Position numbers and translations under genes: made by a program. Shown piece after piece: positions 8,663 through 17,578 of a stretch of DNA of 64,000 bases (position 1 is its first letter; the number at the start of each line of letters is the position of its first letter). The notes below the pieces were generated by a model that saw only the letters and a program-made list of their open reading frames with translations, did not search any database and had not been told where the DNA came from. The stretch comes from Pseudomonadota bacterium (GTDB lineage: Bacteria > Pseudomonadota > Gammaproteobacteria > Xanthomonadales > Xanthomonadaceae), in the NCBI GenBank assembly GCA_018242485.1, contig JAFEBV010000005.1, positions 86,999 through 150,998 on the forward strand. Direction: 5' to 3'.

Positions 8663-10762
8663 TTATGTCGTGCCACCTGAACACGGCATGACCGGATATT
8701 GCCCCAAAATCGGCCCCAGCGCCTGCTTCAGCGGATCCAGCCACGGCTCGAAATGCCGCCATTGCTCCAACCCGTCGCGATTGATCGGGCGCCGCACCTG
8801 CTCGGCACTGGCGGTCGCCACCGCGCGCGGGTTCTCGTGGAAGCGCAGACAACCTTCCTCGAACGGCAGTCCGCAGTGCGCCAGCAGCAACCGGATCTGC
8901 GCTTCGGCGTCCTCCACCATCGCCTCATGGAACACGCGATGCACGCGACCCGGCAAGGCCGCATCGAAGTGATCCATGAGCGTCACATAGTCACGGTAGT
9001 AACGTCCGATATCCTCCAGCGAATAGGTGAAATTCTGCCCACGGGCGAAATGCTGTTTGAACGCCGAGAAGCAGCAGGCGAGCGGGTGACGGCGCGCGTC
9101 CACGATACGAGCATTGGGCAAGATCAGATGGATCAGGCCCACATGGGCGAAATTGTTGGGCAGCTTGTCGATGAAATGCCGAGCACCCGTGCGCCGATGG
9201 ACGCGGGTGCGCACCAGATAAGCCCTGCCGAGTTCGGCGAACTCGGCGCGATCGAGTCGATGCAGGGCTTCATGCCAAGCCACCTTGCCCGAACCGATGC
9301 GCTTGTGCAGGGCATGCACCAGCGCAGGCAGCACCGGCAGCTCCATCGTGCCCTCCACCTGCGAATGGCTCGACAGGATCTGTTCGACGAGGGTCGAACC
9401 GGCGCGCGGCAGGCCGACGATGAAGATCGGATCGGGCGCGTCGCAACCTACGCCTGCATGCCGCGCAAAGCACTCCGCGTCGAAACTGGCCGTCGTGCGT
9501 CGCAGTTTCGTGGTGTTCGCCTCGGCGCTGTAGGGAACCATCTGCAGGCGTAGCCGATTGCCTTGCGCATAACGGGCGAACGCTTCGGCGTAATCGCCCT
9601 CGTCTTCCAGCGCCTTCGCGAGGGCGAACTCGAAATGCATGCGGCGCTCGGAGTCGAGATCGGATCGCGCCGATTGCACGCGCATCGCCGCGCGGTCGTC
9701 GGCGCTGAAGCGATAGGTTTTCAGGTTGGCCAGGCTCCAATACGACTCGCCAGCCGTCGGATCCAGCGCGATGCTTTTCCGATAGGCATCGATGCAACGC
9801 TCGCTCTGGCCTGCCGCCTTGAGCGCGTTGCCGTAGCTCATCCAGATCCGCGGGCGATCCGGGTGCTCGGCCATCAGGCGGTCGTAGATCGCGATGGCCG
9901 GTGCATAGTCGCCCATCCGACACAGGATGACCGCCTTGAGATTCCGGTAGCCCGGGTTGTCCGGCTCAAGCGCGAGCAACGCGTGCGCTTCAGCCAATGC
10001 CTCCGCGTGCCGGTTCGTGCGGTTGAGCATCTGCGCGTAGTTTTGCCGCGCGGCATGGAAGCCCGGCGCCAGTTCGAGGCAGCGTTCGAGCAGGCTGATG
10101 GCATCCGCGTCTTCGCCCAGCCGGCCGGCGACCTCGGCCAGCATGCGCATGGCCGCAACGTCGGTGGGAAACGCCTTCAGCCTTGGGCGCAGCAGGGATT
10201 CCGCGTCCGGCAGCCGGTTGCGCTGCAAGGCGGCAGCCGCACGCAGCAATACCCCATCCCGGGCAGAGTGATGGACGTGACGAACATAGGCGTCGCCCGC
10301 GGCCTGCACGTCGCCGGCAACCGAGAGGGCGTCGCCCAGAGCCAGCCACACGCGCGGCAGATCCGGTTGCAGGTTGGTGGCGTTGCGCAACGACCCCAGC
10401 GCATCGTCCGTACGACCGGCGCGGGCCTGCGCGATGCCCAGTTCCATGTGCGCAAGCGCCCAATCGGGGCGCGAGCGCGCCAAGGCGCCGAGGATTTCGA
10501 CCGCCGCATCCACATCGCCGAGCGCATTGCGCGCGACACCGAGGATCAACAAGGCCTGCGGGTGTTGGCCCGTCGCTCGGAGGATGCGCTCAGCCTGCGC
10601 GGCTGCGCCTGCCGGGTCGTGCTCGAGCAGCGCACCGGCGTGCGCCAATGCGCGTTCCAACGATGCGACGGATGCGGTGGTGGCGGTGGTGGCGGTGCGG
10701 ATCGTCACGCAGTTCGATGCCTTGCCATCGGCGACCCATGGCCGCTCCGGATCGGCCCACAC
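8663..10762 (-). CDS. TPR-repeat sulfotransferase-family protein
   Basis: About 699 residues from a GTG at 10760-10762 (the start is uncertain; the first 30 residues are low-complexity). The N-terminal part (about 35-400) is a series of tetratricopeptide repeats (for example RPRIWMSYGNALKAAGQSE). The C-terminal part (about 435-690) is a sulfotransferase-like domain with the PAPS-binding loop motif PRAGSTLVEQILSSHS near residue 445 and a later DARRHPLACCFSAFKQHF. Such proteins are presumed to transfer sulfate from PAPS, but the acceptor is unknown. Being upstream of the TonB receptor suggests a shared substrate or a modification linked to that receptor; this is inference. Confidence 0.88.
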   Translation of the reverse strand: MWADPERPWVADGKASNCVTIRTATTATTASVASLERALAHAGALLEHDPAGAAAQAERILRATGQHPQALLILGVARNALGDVDAAVEILGALARSRPDWALAHMELGIAQARAGRTDDALGSLRNATNLQPDLPRVWLALGDALSVAGDVQAAGDAYVRHVHHSARDGVLLRAAAALQRNRLPDAESLLRPRLKAFPTDVAAMRMLAEVAGRLGEDADAISLLERCLELAPGFHAARQNYAQMLNRTNRHAEALAEAHALLALEPDNPGYRNLKAVILCRMGDYAPAIAIYDRLMAEHPDRPRIWMSYGNALKAAGQSERCIDAYRKSIALDPTAGESYWSLANLKTYRFSADDRAAMRVQSARSDLDSERRMHFEFALAKALEDEGDYAEAFARYAQGNRLRLQMVPYSAEANTTKLRRTTASFDAECFARHAGVGCDAPDPIFIVGLPRAGSTLVEQILSSHSQVEGTMELPVLPALVHALHKRIGSGKVAWHEALHRLDRAEFAELGRAYLVRTRVHRRTGARHFIDKLPNNFAHVGLIHLILPNARIVDARRHPLACCFSAFKQHFARGQNFTYSLEDIGRYYRDYVTLMDHFDAALPGRVHRVFHEAMVEDAEAQIRLLLAHCGLPFEEGCLRFHENPRAVATASAEQVRRPINRDGLEQWRHFEPWLDPLKQALGPILGQYPVMPCSGGTT

Positions 10763-10875
10763 TGCGCAAGATTCATGCCGTCGTCAACCGGATGCTGTGG
10801 ACGGCTGCCTCGACGGCACGTCACGCCGCAACGCCGGTCACCCACCCGATCAGGGTACGGCGGCGGCGCGCACCC

Positions 10876-11256
10876 TCACGCCGCCTGCATCGGCATCGAG
10901 TCGTTGGTGTGGGTCAGGCGGTTGTGACGATCGACGTACACCAGGGTCGGCTTGTGCTGCGCGGCCTCGGCGGCGTCGAACTGGCCGTAGGCGCAAATGA
11001 TGACCAGATCGCCGGGGCTGGCGCGGTGCGCGGCGGCGCCATTGACCGAGATCGTGCCGCTGCCCGGCTCGGCCTTGATCGCGTAGGTGACGAAGCGCTG
11101 GCCGTTGTTGACGTTGAAGATGTGCACCTGCTCGTTCTCGATGATGCCGGCGATTTCCAGCAGGCGCGCGTCGATCGCGCACGAGCCCTCGTAATGCTGC
11201 TCGGCGTGGGTGACGCTGGCGCGGTGGATCTTGGCCTTCAGCAGGGTCAGGTTCAT
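10876..11256 (-). CDS. panD: Aspartate 1-decarboxylase (pyruvoyl enzyme)
   Basis: Makes beta-alanine from aspartate for pantothenate synthesis. It is synthesised as a proenzyme that cleaves itself between Gly24 and Ser25 to form the pyruvoyl cofactor. The motif YEGSCAID with the Gly-Ser pair is intact. The start at the ATG 11254-11256 gives 126 residues and the family-typical [13 protein letters not shown]. The open frame continues upstream to 11325, but that part is not family-like. It is the last of the panB-panC-panD set, separated from panC by about 120 bp that contain a 9-bp hairpin. Confidence 0.96.
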   Translation of the reverse strand: MNLTLLKAKIHRASVTHAEQHYEGSCAIDARLLEIAGIIENEQVHIFNVNNGQRFVTYAIKAEPGSGTISVNGAAAHRASPGDLVIICAYGQFDAAEAAQHKPTLVYVDRHNRLTHTNDSMPMQAA

Positions 11257-11273
11257 GGCATGGCTCCGGCGGG

Positions 11274-11294
11274 CGCGATCCCGTGGGGATCGCG
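11274..11294 (-). other. Hairpin in the panC-panD gap
   Basis: A 9-bp perfect stem (CGCGATCCC with GGGATCGCG) and a 3-nt loop lies about 20 bp before the panD start. It has no T run, so it could be an mRNA-stability or attenuation element rather than a full terminator. The role is inferred only from position. Confidence 0.4.
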
Positions 11295-11375
11295 ACGGAC
11301 GAGTGTAGGACGCCGCATGGCGCACCGCAACATGACGGGGTGAAAACGCGCATCCACGCGCAATTTATGGACTGT

Positions 11376-12218
11376 CTAGTCCATGATCAAGTTGTCGATC
11401 AAGCGCGTCGCGTCCAGCCGCGCGGCGATCAGGGCGACCAGCCCGCTGCGCTCGTCCGCTGCCGGCAAAGACAAGTCGGCGCGGTGGATTGCTGCGTAGT
11501 CCACCACGAAGCCTGCATCGGTCAGCCGGCGCGCCGCCGCCGCTTCGACCTCGGGCAGCGCCCGCCCCGCCTGCACGCCGGCGCGCATCGCTTGCAAGGT
11601 GGCGTGGATGGTCGGTGCGACTTCGCGCTCGGCGGCGGTCAGGTACTGGTTGCGCGAGCTCAGCGCCAGCCCGTCATCCGCGCGCACGATCGGCGCGCCG
11701 ACGATCTGCAGCGGGAAGGCCAGATCGCGCACGAGGTATTGGATCACTTGCAACTGCTGGTAGTCCTTGCGCCCGAACACGGCCACATCCGGCTGCACCA
11801 TGTTGAACAGGCGCGCGACCACGGTCGCCACGCCGTCGAAGTGCCCGGGCCGGTGCGCGCCATCGAGGATGTCGGTGATGCCCGGCACGCGCACCTGCAC
11901 TTCGCGGCCGGCACCGAAGGGATACATCTGCGCCACGTCCGGGGCGAACAGCACGTCGCAGCCGTGCGCGGACAAGCCGCGCGCGTCGGCGTCGAGGGTG
12001 CGCGGATAGCGCGCGAAATCCTCGTTGGGGCCAAATTGCGTCGGGTTCACGAACACGCTGGCGACGACCTTGTCGGCGTGCTCGCACGCCAGATCGACCA
12101 GCACAAAGTGCCCGTCGTGCAGGTTGCCCATGGTCGGCACGAAGCCCACCCGCAGGCCGCGCAGTTTCCACGCACGCACCTGCGCATGCAGGTCGGCGAC
12201 CGTGTGCAGGCTCAGCAT
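11376..12218 (-). CDS. panC: Pantothenate synthetase
   Basis: ATP-dependent ligase joining pantoate and beta-alanine to make pantothenate. The 280 residues match the family. Visible motifs are the nucleotide-binding PTMGNLHDGH (near residue 28), FVNPTQFGPNEDF, GRKDYQQLQVI, and the KMSKS-like LSSRNQYL. The start lies 3 bp after the panB stop, so panB and panC are one transcript. Confidence 0.97.
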   Translation of the reverse strand: MLSLHTVADLHAQVRAWKLRGLRVGFVPTMGNLHDGHFVLVDLACEHADKVVASVFVNPTQFGPNEDFARYPRTLDADARGLSAHGCDVLFAPDVAQMYPFGAGREVQVRVPGITDILDGAHRPGHFDGVATVVARLFNMVQPDVAVFGRKDYQQLQVIQYLVRDLAFPLQIVGAPIVRADDGLALSSRNQYLTAAEREVAPTIHATLQAMRAGVQAGRALPEVEAAAARRLTDAGFVVDYAAIHRADLSLPAADERSGLVALIAARLDATRLIDNLIMD

Positions 12219-12221
12219 GGC

Positions 12222-13061
12222 TCAGTCGTAACCGTGCTCGGGGCCGGGGAAACTTCCCGCGCGCACCGCGGCGACATAGGCCTTCACCGCGCCGACCACC
12301 GAACCGCCCTCGGCGAGGAAATCCTTGACGAAGCGCGGCCGACGATGCCCGCTGGCCAGCCCGAGCATGTCGTGCAGCACCAGCACCTGACCGTCGCAGC
12401 CAGCGCCGGCGCCGATGCCGATGGTCGGGATCTGCAGGGCCTTGCTGATGCGCGCCGCCAGCGCGCCGGGCACGCATTCGAGCACCAGCAGTTCCGCGCC
12501 GGCGGCTTCGACGGCCAGTGCATCGTCGAACAATCGCTGCGCGGCGGCTTCCTCGCGGCCCTGCACGCCGTAGCCGCCGAGCTTGTTCACCGACTGCGGA
12601 GTGAGACCGAGGTGGCCGCATACAGGAATATCGCGATCGACCAGAAAACGGATGGCGTCGAGCACATGGCCAGCGCCCTCGACCTTTACCATCGCCGCAC
12701 CGCCTTGCGCCATCAATGCGCTGGCGGCATCCAGTGCGCGCTCCGGCGTGGCGCAGGTCTGGAACGGCATGTCCGCGACCAGCAGCGCCGCGCGCAAGCC
12801 GCGCGCCACACATTGCGTGTGATAGACGATCTCCTCCACCGTCACCGGCAAGGTGCTGGGCTGGCCCTGCACCACCATGCCCAGCGAATCTCCAACCAGC
12901 ACGATGTCCACACCGCCGGCATCGACCGCGCGGGCGAAACCGGCATCGTAGGCGGTGAGCATCGCCAGCTTGCGGCCCTCGCGCTTGGCCACGCGCAGCG
13001 CGGGCACGGTGATCGCGGGGCGCGGTTTGGGTTTGTCGTCGGATGCGTACATCGCGGCCAT
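12222..13061 (-). CDS. panB: 3-methyl-2-oxobutanoate hydroxymethyltransferase
   Basis: First committed step of pantothenate synthesis: transfers a hydroxymethyl group from methylene-THF to alpha-ketoisovalerate. The 279 residues show the TIM-barrel motifs [27 protein letters not shown] (metal-binding Asp), [11 protein letters not shown] and the catalytic-glutamate-containing LVLECVPG. An N-terminal extension of about 20 residues precedes the usual start. It is co-directional with folK, about 70 bp away. Confidence 0.97.
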   Translation of the reverse strand: MAAMYASDDKPKPRPAITVPALRVAKREGRKLAMLTAYDAGFARAVDAGGVDIVLVGDSLGMVVQGQPSTLPVTVEEIVYHTQCVARGLRAALLVADMPFQTCATPERALDAASALMAQGGAAMVKVEGAGHVLDAIRFLVDRDIPVCGHLGLTPQSVNKLGGYGVQGREEAAAQRLFDDALAVEAAGAELLVLECVPGALAARISKALQIPTIGIGAGAGCDGQVLVLHDMLGLASGHRRPRFVKDFLAEGGSVVGAVKAYVAAVRAGSFPGPEHGYD

Positions 13062-13132
13062 CGTCGTGTGCGTTGACCGCTTACTCTAGCAGCAGATACC
13101 CGAGTTGCGACTCGAACGCGCCGCCGTGGCGA

Positions 13133-13621
13133 TCAATCCAGCGCCACGATGGCGCCTGCATCGATAGCCGCCAGCAAATCGCGCACACGACCACGACCGG
13201 GCACGCTGGCATCCGGCGCAATCTCGGCCAGCGGCACCAACACGAAGGCGCGTTCGTGCAGGTGCGGATGCGGGATGTGCAGGTCGGCGCTGGCGATGGT
13301 CGCGTCGCCGTACAGCAGCAGGTCGAGGTCGAGCGTGCGCGGGCCCCAGCGCTGGGCGTCACCGCTGCGGTCGCGGCCATGCGCGCGCTCGATCGCGAGC
13401 AACTCCGTCAGCAAGGTGCGCGGCGGCAGGCGGGTTTCCAGCACGGCGGCGGTGTTGATGAAATCCGGCTGCGCCGTATGGCCCCAGGCCGGCGTGCGGT
13501 ACAGGCGCGAGCAGCGCAGCACGCGCGTATCGGGCAGCAAGTTCAAGGCAGCCAGCGCGCCCGCGATCGCGACGGGCACATCGCCGAGGTTGCCGCCCAA
13601 GCCGATGCAGGCATTCACCAC
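13133..13621 (-). CDS. folK: 6-hydroxymethyl-7,8-dihydropterin pyrophosphokinase
   Basis: Transfers pyrophosphate from ATP to 6-hydroxymethyl-dihydropterin in folate synthesis. The signature GLGGNLGD is near the N-terminus and RWGPRTLDLDLLLYGD holds the metal-binding aspartates. Two adjacent GTG codons (13619-13621 and 13616-13618) are the most likely starts, about 10 bp after the pcnB stop, and give about 162 residues. The frame stays open further upstream, but that part overlaps pcnB and is not family-like. pcnB-folK is a conserved gammaproteobacterial pair. Confidence 0.93.
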   Translation of the reverse strand: MVNACIGLGGNLGDVPVAIAGALAALNLLPDTRVLRCSRLYRTPAWGHTAQPDFINTAAVLETRLPPRTLLTELLAIERAHGRDRSGDAQRWGPRTLDLDLLLYGDATIASADLHIPHPHLHERAFVLVPLAEIAPDASVPGRGRVRDLLAAIDAGAIVALD

Positions 13622-13631
13622 CCTGTGCCGA

Positions 13632-15035
13632 TCATGCCGTTGGCGAGGTATCCGCCTCGCCCGCATCGCTGGCAGAGGCGTGGCGCTTGCGGCGACGCGG
13701 ACGGCGGCGCTTCTTCCCTCCATCGGATGCGCCTGCAACGGGTTCGACCGCATCGCCAGCAGCCGCATCGCCGCGCGCGGGCGGCGGGTGCGCGAGTTGC
13801 TCGGCCAGATCCGCGGCGGGCAATTCCTGCGCCTGCGTCCAGAACGCCAGCGGGCCGGTCAGTTCGGGCTGTTCGATGGTGCGCAGAGCGAGGAAATCGT
13901 AAGCCGCGCGGAAACGCGGGTGCGCCATCAAGCGGAACACGCGCTTGCGCTGGCGGATGTCGAAACGCGCTTGCAGCAGCCAGATCTCCTGCATCGGGAT
14001 CGAGAACCGCCGCGGCATGGCGATGCGCCGCGCCTGATGGAAGGTGACGCGGTCGGCGGCGCGTTGCTGCAACGCCAACGGATCGAGGTGCTCGTGCGCC
14101 AGCAAGCCCAGTTCGCGGCGGAATGCCGGCCACAACAGTGCGGCGAACAGGAAGTACGGCGTGACCGTCTTGCCCTCGCGCACGCGCGCATCGGTGTTGG
14201 CCAGCGCCTGCCGCAGCATCGCGCGCTGGCGGCCATCGGGATCGTGCGCGAGCGCGGCGGCGGTTTCCGGCAGCACCGTGGCGAGCAATCCGTGGCGTTC
14301 CAGCGCATCGAAGCCGGCTTCGCCATGCCCGGCAAGGAACAGCTTGAGCATCTCGTCGAACAACCGCGCCGGCGGCGCATCGGCAAGCAGCGGCGCCAGT
14401 GTCGGAATCGGCGCGGCGGTGGCCGGGTCGATGCTGAAACCGAGCTTGGACGACAGCCGCGCCGCGCGCAGCATACGCACCGGATCCTCGCGATAGCGCT
14501 GCTCGGGATCGCCGATCAGGCGCAGGCTGCGCCGCTGCACGTCTTCCCAGCCGCCGACGTAGTCGAGCACGGCGAAATCGCGCACGCCGTAGTACAGGGC
14601 GTTGGCGGTGAAATCGCGGCGCACCGCGTCGTCCTCGATGCTGCCGTAGACGTTGTCGCGCAGCACCCGGCCCTCGTCGCTGGTCTCGCGGTCGCCGCTG
14701 CCATCGTCGCCGTTGGCGCGGAAGGTGGCGACCTCGATGATTTCCGGCCCGAAGAACACGTGCGCCAGCCGGAAGCGCCGGCCGATCAGGCGGCAATTGC
14801 GGAACAACGCCTTGACCTGCTCGGGCGTGGCGTTGGTGGCGACATCGAAATCCTTCGGTCTACCGCCGACCAGCAGATCGCGCACCGCGCCGCCGACGAG
14901 GTAGGCGTCGAAGCCTGACTCATTGAGTTTGTAAAGCACACGCAGCGCGTTGGGGCTGATCTGCTTGCGCGAGATGCCGTGGGCGTCGCGCGGGACGATG
15001 CGCGGCGATGGGTTGGACATGTTGGCGGGCATCAT
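13632..15035 (-). CDS. pcnB: Poly(A) polymerase I
   Basis: Adds 3' poly(A) tails to RNAs and promotes their decay. The N-terminal nucleotidyltransferase domain carries YLVGGAVRDLLVGGRPKDFD with the catalytic DxD. RNA-binding/HD-like regions follow, then a very basic C-terminal tail (GGKKRRRPRRRKRHASASD), as usual for the family. The frame stays open upstream to 15170 but overlaps a tRNA gene there. The start is therefore one of the ATGs at 15035, 15032 or 15020 (462-467 residues); none has an obvious ribosome site. It heads the pcnB-folK-panBCD gene group. Confidence 0.95.
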   Translation of the reverse strand: MMPANMSNPSPRIVPRDAHGISRKQISPNALRVLYKLNESGFDAYLVGGAVRDLLVGGRPKDFDVATNATPEQVKALFRNCRLIGRRFRLAHVFFGPEIIEVATFRANGDDGSGDRETSDEGRVLRDNVYGSIEDDAVRRDFTANALYYGVRDFAVLDYVGGWEDVQRRSLRLIGDPEQRYREDPVRMLRAARLSSKLGFSIDPATAAPIPTLAPLLADAPPARLFDEMLKLFLAGHGEAGFDALERHGLLATVLPETAAALAHDPDGRQRAMLRQALANTDARVREGKTVTPYFLFAALLWPAFRRELGLLAHEHLDPLALQQRAADRVTFHQARRIAMPRRFSIPMQEIWLLQARFDIRQRKRVFRLMAHPRFRAAYDFLALRTIEQPELTGPLAFWTQAQELPAADLAEQLAHPPPARGDAAAGDAVEPVAGASDGGKKRRRPRRRKRHASASDAGEADTSPTA

Positions 15036-15075
15036 GCTCGCGGCGTGGCCGCAGGTCCTTGCGTGGTGGAAAGGC

Positions 15076-15106
15076 TTGCGGGAGCGCCGGCAAGCCCTGA
15101 TATAAT
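15076..15106 (+). promoter_or_regulatory. Promoter of tRNA-Glu
   Basis: A perfect TATAAT -10 box at 15101-15106 stands 25 bp before the tRNA start. The best -35 candidate is TTGCGG at 15076-15081, with a rather long 19-bp spacer. A GC-rich discriminator follows the -10 box, as expected for stringently controlled tRNA genes. Confidence 0.7.
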
Positions 15107-15131
15107 AGCCGTTCGGCTCGATCCGTACCCC

Positions 15132-15207
15132 GCTCCCTTCGTCTAGAGGCCCAGGACACGGCCCTCTCAAGGCTGTAACACGAGTTCGAATCTCGTAGGG
15201 AGCGCCA
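15132..15207 (+). tRNA. tRNA-Glu (anticodon CTC)
   Basis: The 76-nt gene folds as a standard cloverleaf: acceptor GCTCCCT with AGGGAGC, discriminator G and an encoded CCA. The anticodon stem is CGGCC/GGCTG (one G-U pair) with loop CTCTCAA, giving anticodon CTC. The body closely resembles bacterial tRNA-Glu (TTCGTCTAGAGGCC). A T6 run follows the CCA at once and probably ends transcription. Confidence 0.95.
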
Positions 15208-15453
15208 TTTTTTGATGCGAAGTTCCGTCTTCGCCTTCCCGGTCAAGATGACGGGATCCGATCGATCCAGGCTTCGGATGGCTGGTGAGCGCACATCCAT
15301 GTGCGCACTTTCAAGGGAAACCCGCTTCGTTGGAAATTTTGCAAGCGAAAGCAGAAGCCTTCGCAGCAACGCATGGGTTTATTGCTTCCGGGGTGCGCGC
15401 GGTCGCGACGAGTCGCTAAACTAGCGTGGTTCGACATCCTTCCGACGGTACCC

Positions 15454-15777
15454 ATGCCCTTCGTCGTCACCGAAAGCTGCATCCGCTGCAAGTACACCGA
15501 CTGCGTAGAGGTGTGCCCGGTGGATTGCTTCCACGCCGGGCCGAATTTCCTCGTGATCGATCCGGACGAGTGCATCGACTGCACGCTGTGCGAGCCGGAG
15601 TGCCCGGTCAAGGCGATCTACCCGGAAGACGACGTGCCCGCCGGACAGGAAAGCTTCATCGCCCTGAATGCCGAACTGGCCAAGCTGTGGCCGGTGCTGA
15701 ACGCGCGCATCGACCCGCCGGACGATGCGGCGCAGTGGGATGAGGTCAAGGACAAACTGCACGAGCTCAAGCGCTGA
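15454..15777 (+). CDS. fdxA: 7Fe ferredoxin (FdxA type)
   Basis: Small cytoplasmic electron carrier of 107 residues starting at the ATG 15454-15456; the frame is open further upstream but is not family-like. Two cluster motifs are visible: [17 protein letters not shown] near residues 9-25 ([3Fe-4S] type) and [16 protein letters not shown] near residues 40-55 ([4Fe-4S]). Length and the [17 protein letters not shown] start match FdxA. It converges on the bamC-like gene across a repeat-bearing spacer. Confidence 0.95.
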   Translation: MPFVVTESCIRCKYTDCVEVCPVDCFHAGPNFLVIDPDECIDCTLCEPECPVKAIYPEDDVPAGQESFIALNAELAKLWPVLNARIDPPDDAAQWDEVKDKLHELKR

Positions 15778-15826
15778 GCGTCGGGCGCCGACAAGCTCGT
15801 CGATATTCTTCTGTCTGATACGAATC

Positions 15827-16013
15827 GGGCGGCCTTGAAGCCGCCCGCCGGCGCAGCCGTCGGGCGTTCATCGACGCGCAAACGTCAAGCCCTGCCAGGC
15901 GTTCTTCGCTGCACAAGCTGCCACTGGCAGCTTGCACGCGCGGATCTTTTCCCCGGCCCGCCGGCGCAGCCGTCGGGCGTTCATCGCCGCGCGAACTGCC
16001 ACTGGCAGTTCGC
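15827..16013. repeat. REP-like repeat cluster with palindromes
   Basis: The fdxA-bamC spacer holds a 7-bp-stem hairpin (15827-15846). It also holds two copies of a 30-bp direct repeat beginning CCCGCCGGCGCAGCCGTCGG (15844-15873 and 15957-15986). Two near-perfect palindromes share the core CTGCCA-C-TGGCAG (15914-15934 and 15991-16013). A third, degraded palindrome lies at about 15881-15905. This looks like a family of short extragenic palindromic repeats between convergent genes. Confidence 0.75.
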
Positions 16014-16025
16014 AATAGCGGCTCT

Positions 16026-16544
16026 TCACCCCAACCGATTGCGCAGCAGGCCGAGCAGTTCCAGCGCCTCGGGCGTGCGCAGCGGCTGCCCGGCCGGGGT
16101 GACGGCGTCGATACTGGTGGAAGTGCCGCTGCCCGTGGCGCGCAGCAGCATGCTCGCGCCCTTGTACTGTACTTCGTAGCTGCCCAGCAGTTGCGAACGC
16201 TGGCCGACGCTCACGCCATCGACGTGATCCAGCGCCTTGCCCAGCCGTTCCCAACTGCTCGCCGGCGTATCGGCCAGAGTGATGGTCGGGCCGCTCGCCG
16301 CTGCCGAGGCCACAGCGCCCACCGCAGGCACCTGCATGGTCGGGTCGGTGGCCGGCGTGTCCAGATCCGGCGGCACGTCCAGCGGGCGGTTTTCGCGCGA
16401 CTTGGTGTATTCGGAATTGTGCGCTTGTGGCAGGAAGCGCAGGCTGCCGTCGGGGCGCTTGATCATGCTGCAACCGGTGGAGACGAGCATGACCGCGGCG
16501 ATCGCGATGACGGGCGTTGCGCGGGCGAAGGATGACGATGACAT
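16026..16544 (-). CDS. bamC: BamC-like outer-membrane assembly lipoprotein
   Basis: A 172-residue lipoprotein starting at the ATG 16542-16544, with a signal peptide and lipobox LVSTGC. The next segment (RPLDVPPDLDTPATDP) resembles the unstructured BamC N-terminus that contacts BamD. The remainder matches only one of the two helix-grip domains of enteric BamC, so it is a short form. The position directly after dapA is the classic dapA-bamC (nlpB) arrangement. The name rests mainly on context and this N-terminal segment. Confidence 0.7.
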   Translation of the reverse strand: MSSSSFARATPVIAIAAVMLVSTGCSMIKRPDGSLRFLPQAHNSEYTKSRENRPLDVPPDLDTPATDPTMQVPAVGAVASAAASGPTITLADTPASSWERLGKALDHVDGVSVGQRSQLLGSYEVQYKGASMLLRATGSGTSTSIDAVTPAGQPLRTPEALELLGLLRNRLG

Positions 16545-16560
16545 CGGGTTCTCCAGAAAA

Positions 16561-17481
16561 TCAGGCAGCGAGTGTGGGTTTGACGGCGGTGTCGGCCGCG
16601 TCGTTTTCGATGGCGATGCAGTCTTTCGCCATCGCGATGGCTTCGCGAGCATGTGCCGCGGACAGGGGCATCAGCGGCAAACGCAGGCCGTGGCCGATTC
16701 CGGCCTGCGCCAGCAAGGCTTTCAACGGAATGGGGTTGGGTTCGATCGCGAGGAATGCCAGCAAGCTCCGCAGGCGTTCGTTCAGACGTGCCACGCCGAC
16801 CGAATCCCCGGCGCGCGCCAATTCGCACAGGCGGCGGAAGGCCGCGGGCACCACGTTCGAGGCGACCGACACCACGCCGTCGGCACCGGCCAGCATCGCC
16901 CGGCCAGCAGTCGGGTCGTCGCCGCTGAAGATGCTGAAATCCGCGCCGCGCAAGCCAATCAACGCCTGCATGCGTGATTCTTCCGGGCGCGCTTCCTTGA
17001 TGCCGACGATGCGCGGATGCACGCGCAACTGGGCGACCGTTTCCGGCAGCAGGTCGCTGCCGGTGCGGGTGGGGACGTTGTACAGGATCACCGGCAGGCC
17101 ACCTTGCTCGGCAACCTGCGTGTAGTGCACCAGCAAGCCGGTCTGGGTCGGTCGCACATAGGGCGGCGTGACGACGAGGGCGGCATCGGCACCGCAGGAC
17201 TGCGCGCGGCGGGTCTGCGCCACGGTCTTGGCGGTGCTCTGCATGCCGGTGCCGGCAATGACGGGCACACGCCCGGCAACGTGCTCGACCGTCTGCCGCA
17301 GCAGAGCCTCGAACTCGGCATCGTCGAGCGCGGCGGCTTCGCCGGTCGATCCGGCCACGACCAGCGCCTGCGTGCCGGCAGTCAACTGTTGATCGAGCAA
17401 GCGTTTCCACGCTGCGGCATCGATCTGGCCGGCAGCATGGAAAGGGGTCGCCAAGGCGGTGATGGAACCGGTGATGCGCAA
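16561..17481 (-). CDS. dapA: 4-hydroxy-tetrahydrodipicolinate synthase
   Basis: Condenses pyruvate and aspartate semialdehyde in lysine/diaminopimelate synthesis. TIM barrel with GSTGEAAAL, catalytic Tyr in ILYNVPTRTG and Schiff-base Lys in VGIKEA. The TTG at 17479-17481 is preceded by GGAAG at good spacing, and the family-type N-terminus (ITGSITALATPF) begins there, giving 306 residues. An in-frame ATG at 17514 would add 11 non-conserved residues and lacks a ribosome site. It is followed by the bamC-like gene, 16 bp away. Confidence 0.93.
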   Translation of the reverse strand: MRITGSITALATPFHAAGQIDAAAWKRLLDQQLTAGTQALVVAGSTGEAAALDDAEFEALLRQTVEHVAGRVPVIAGTGMQSTAKTVAQTRRAQSCGADAALVVTPPYVRPTQTGLLVHYTQVAEQGGLPVILYNVPTRTGSDLLPETVAQLRVHPRIVGIKEARPEESRMQALIGLRGADFSIFSGDDPTAGRAMLAGADGVVSVASNVVPAAFRRLCELARAGDSVGVARLNERLRSLLAFLAIEPNPIPLKALLAQAGIGHGLRLPLMPLSAAHAREAIAMAKDCIAIENDAADTAVKPTLAA

Positions 17482-17578
17482 AGACGGCTTCCGGCAATCG
17501 GACAAGGGTGGCATGGTACCGGTTGGCGCCTGAACAAGTCCATGCACCACGGATTCGATGGTGTGCGCGGGAAAAGGT

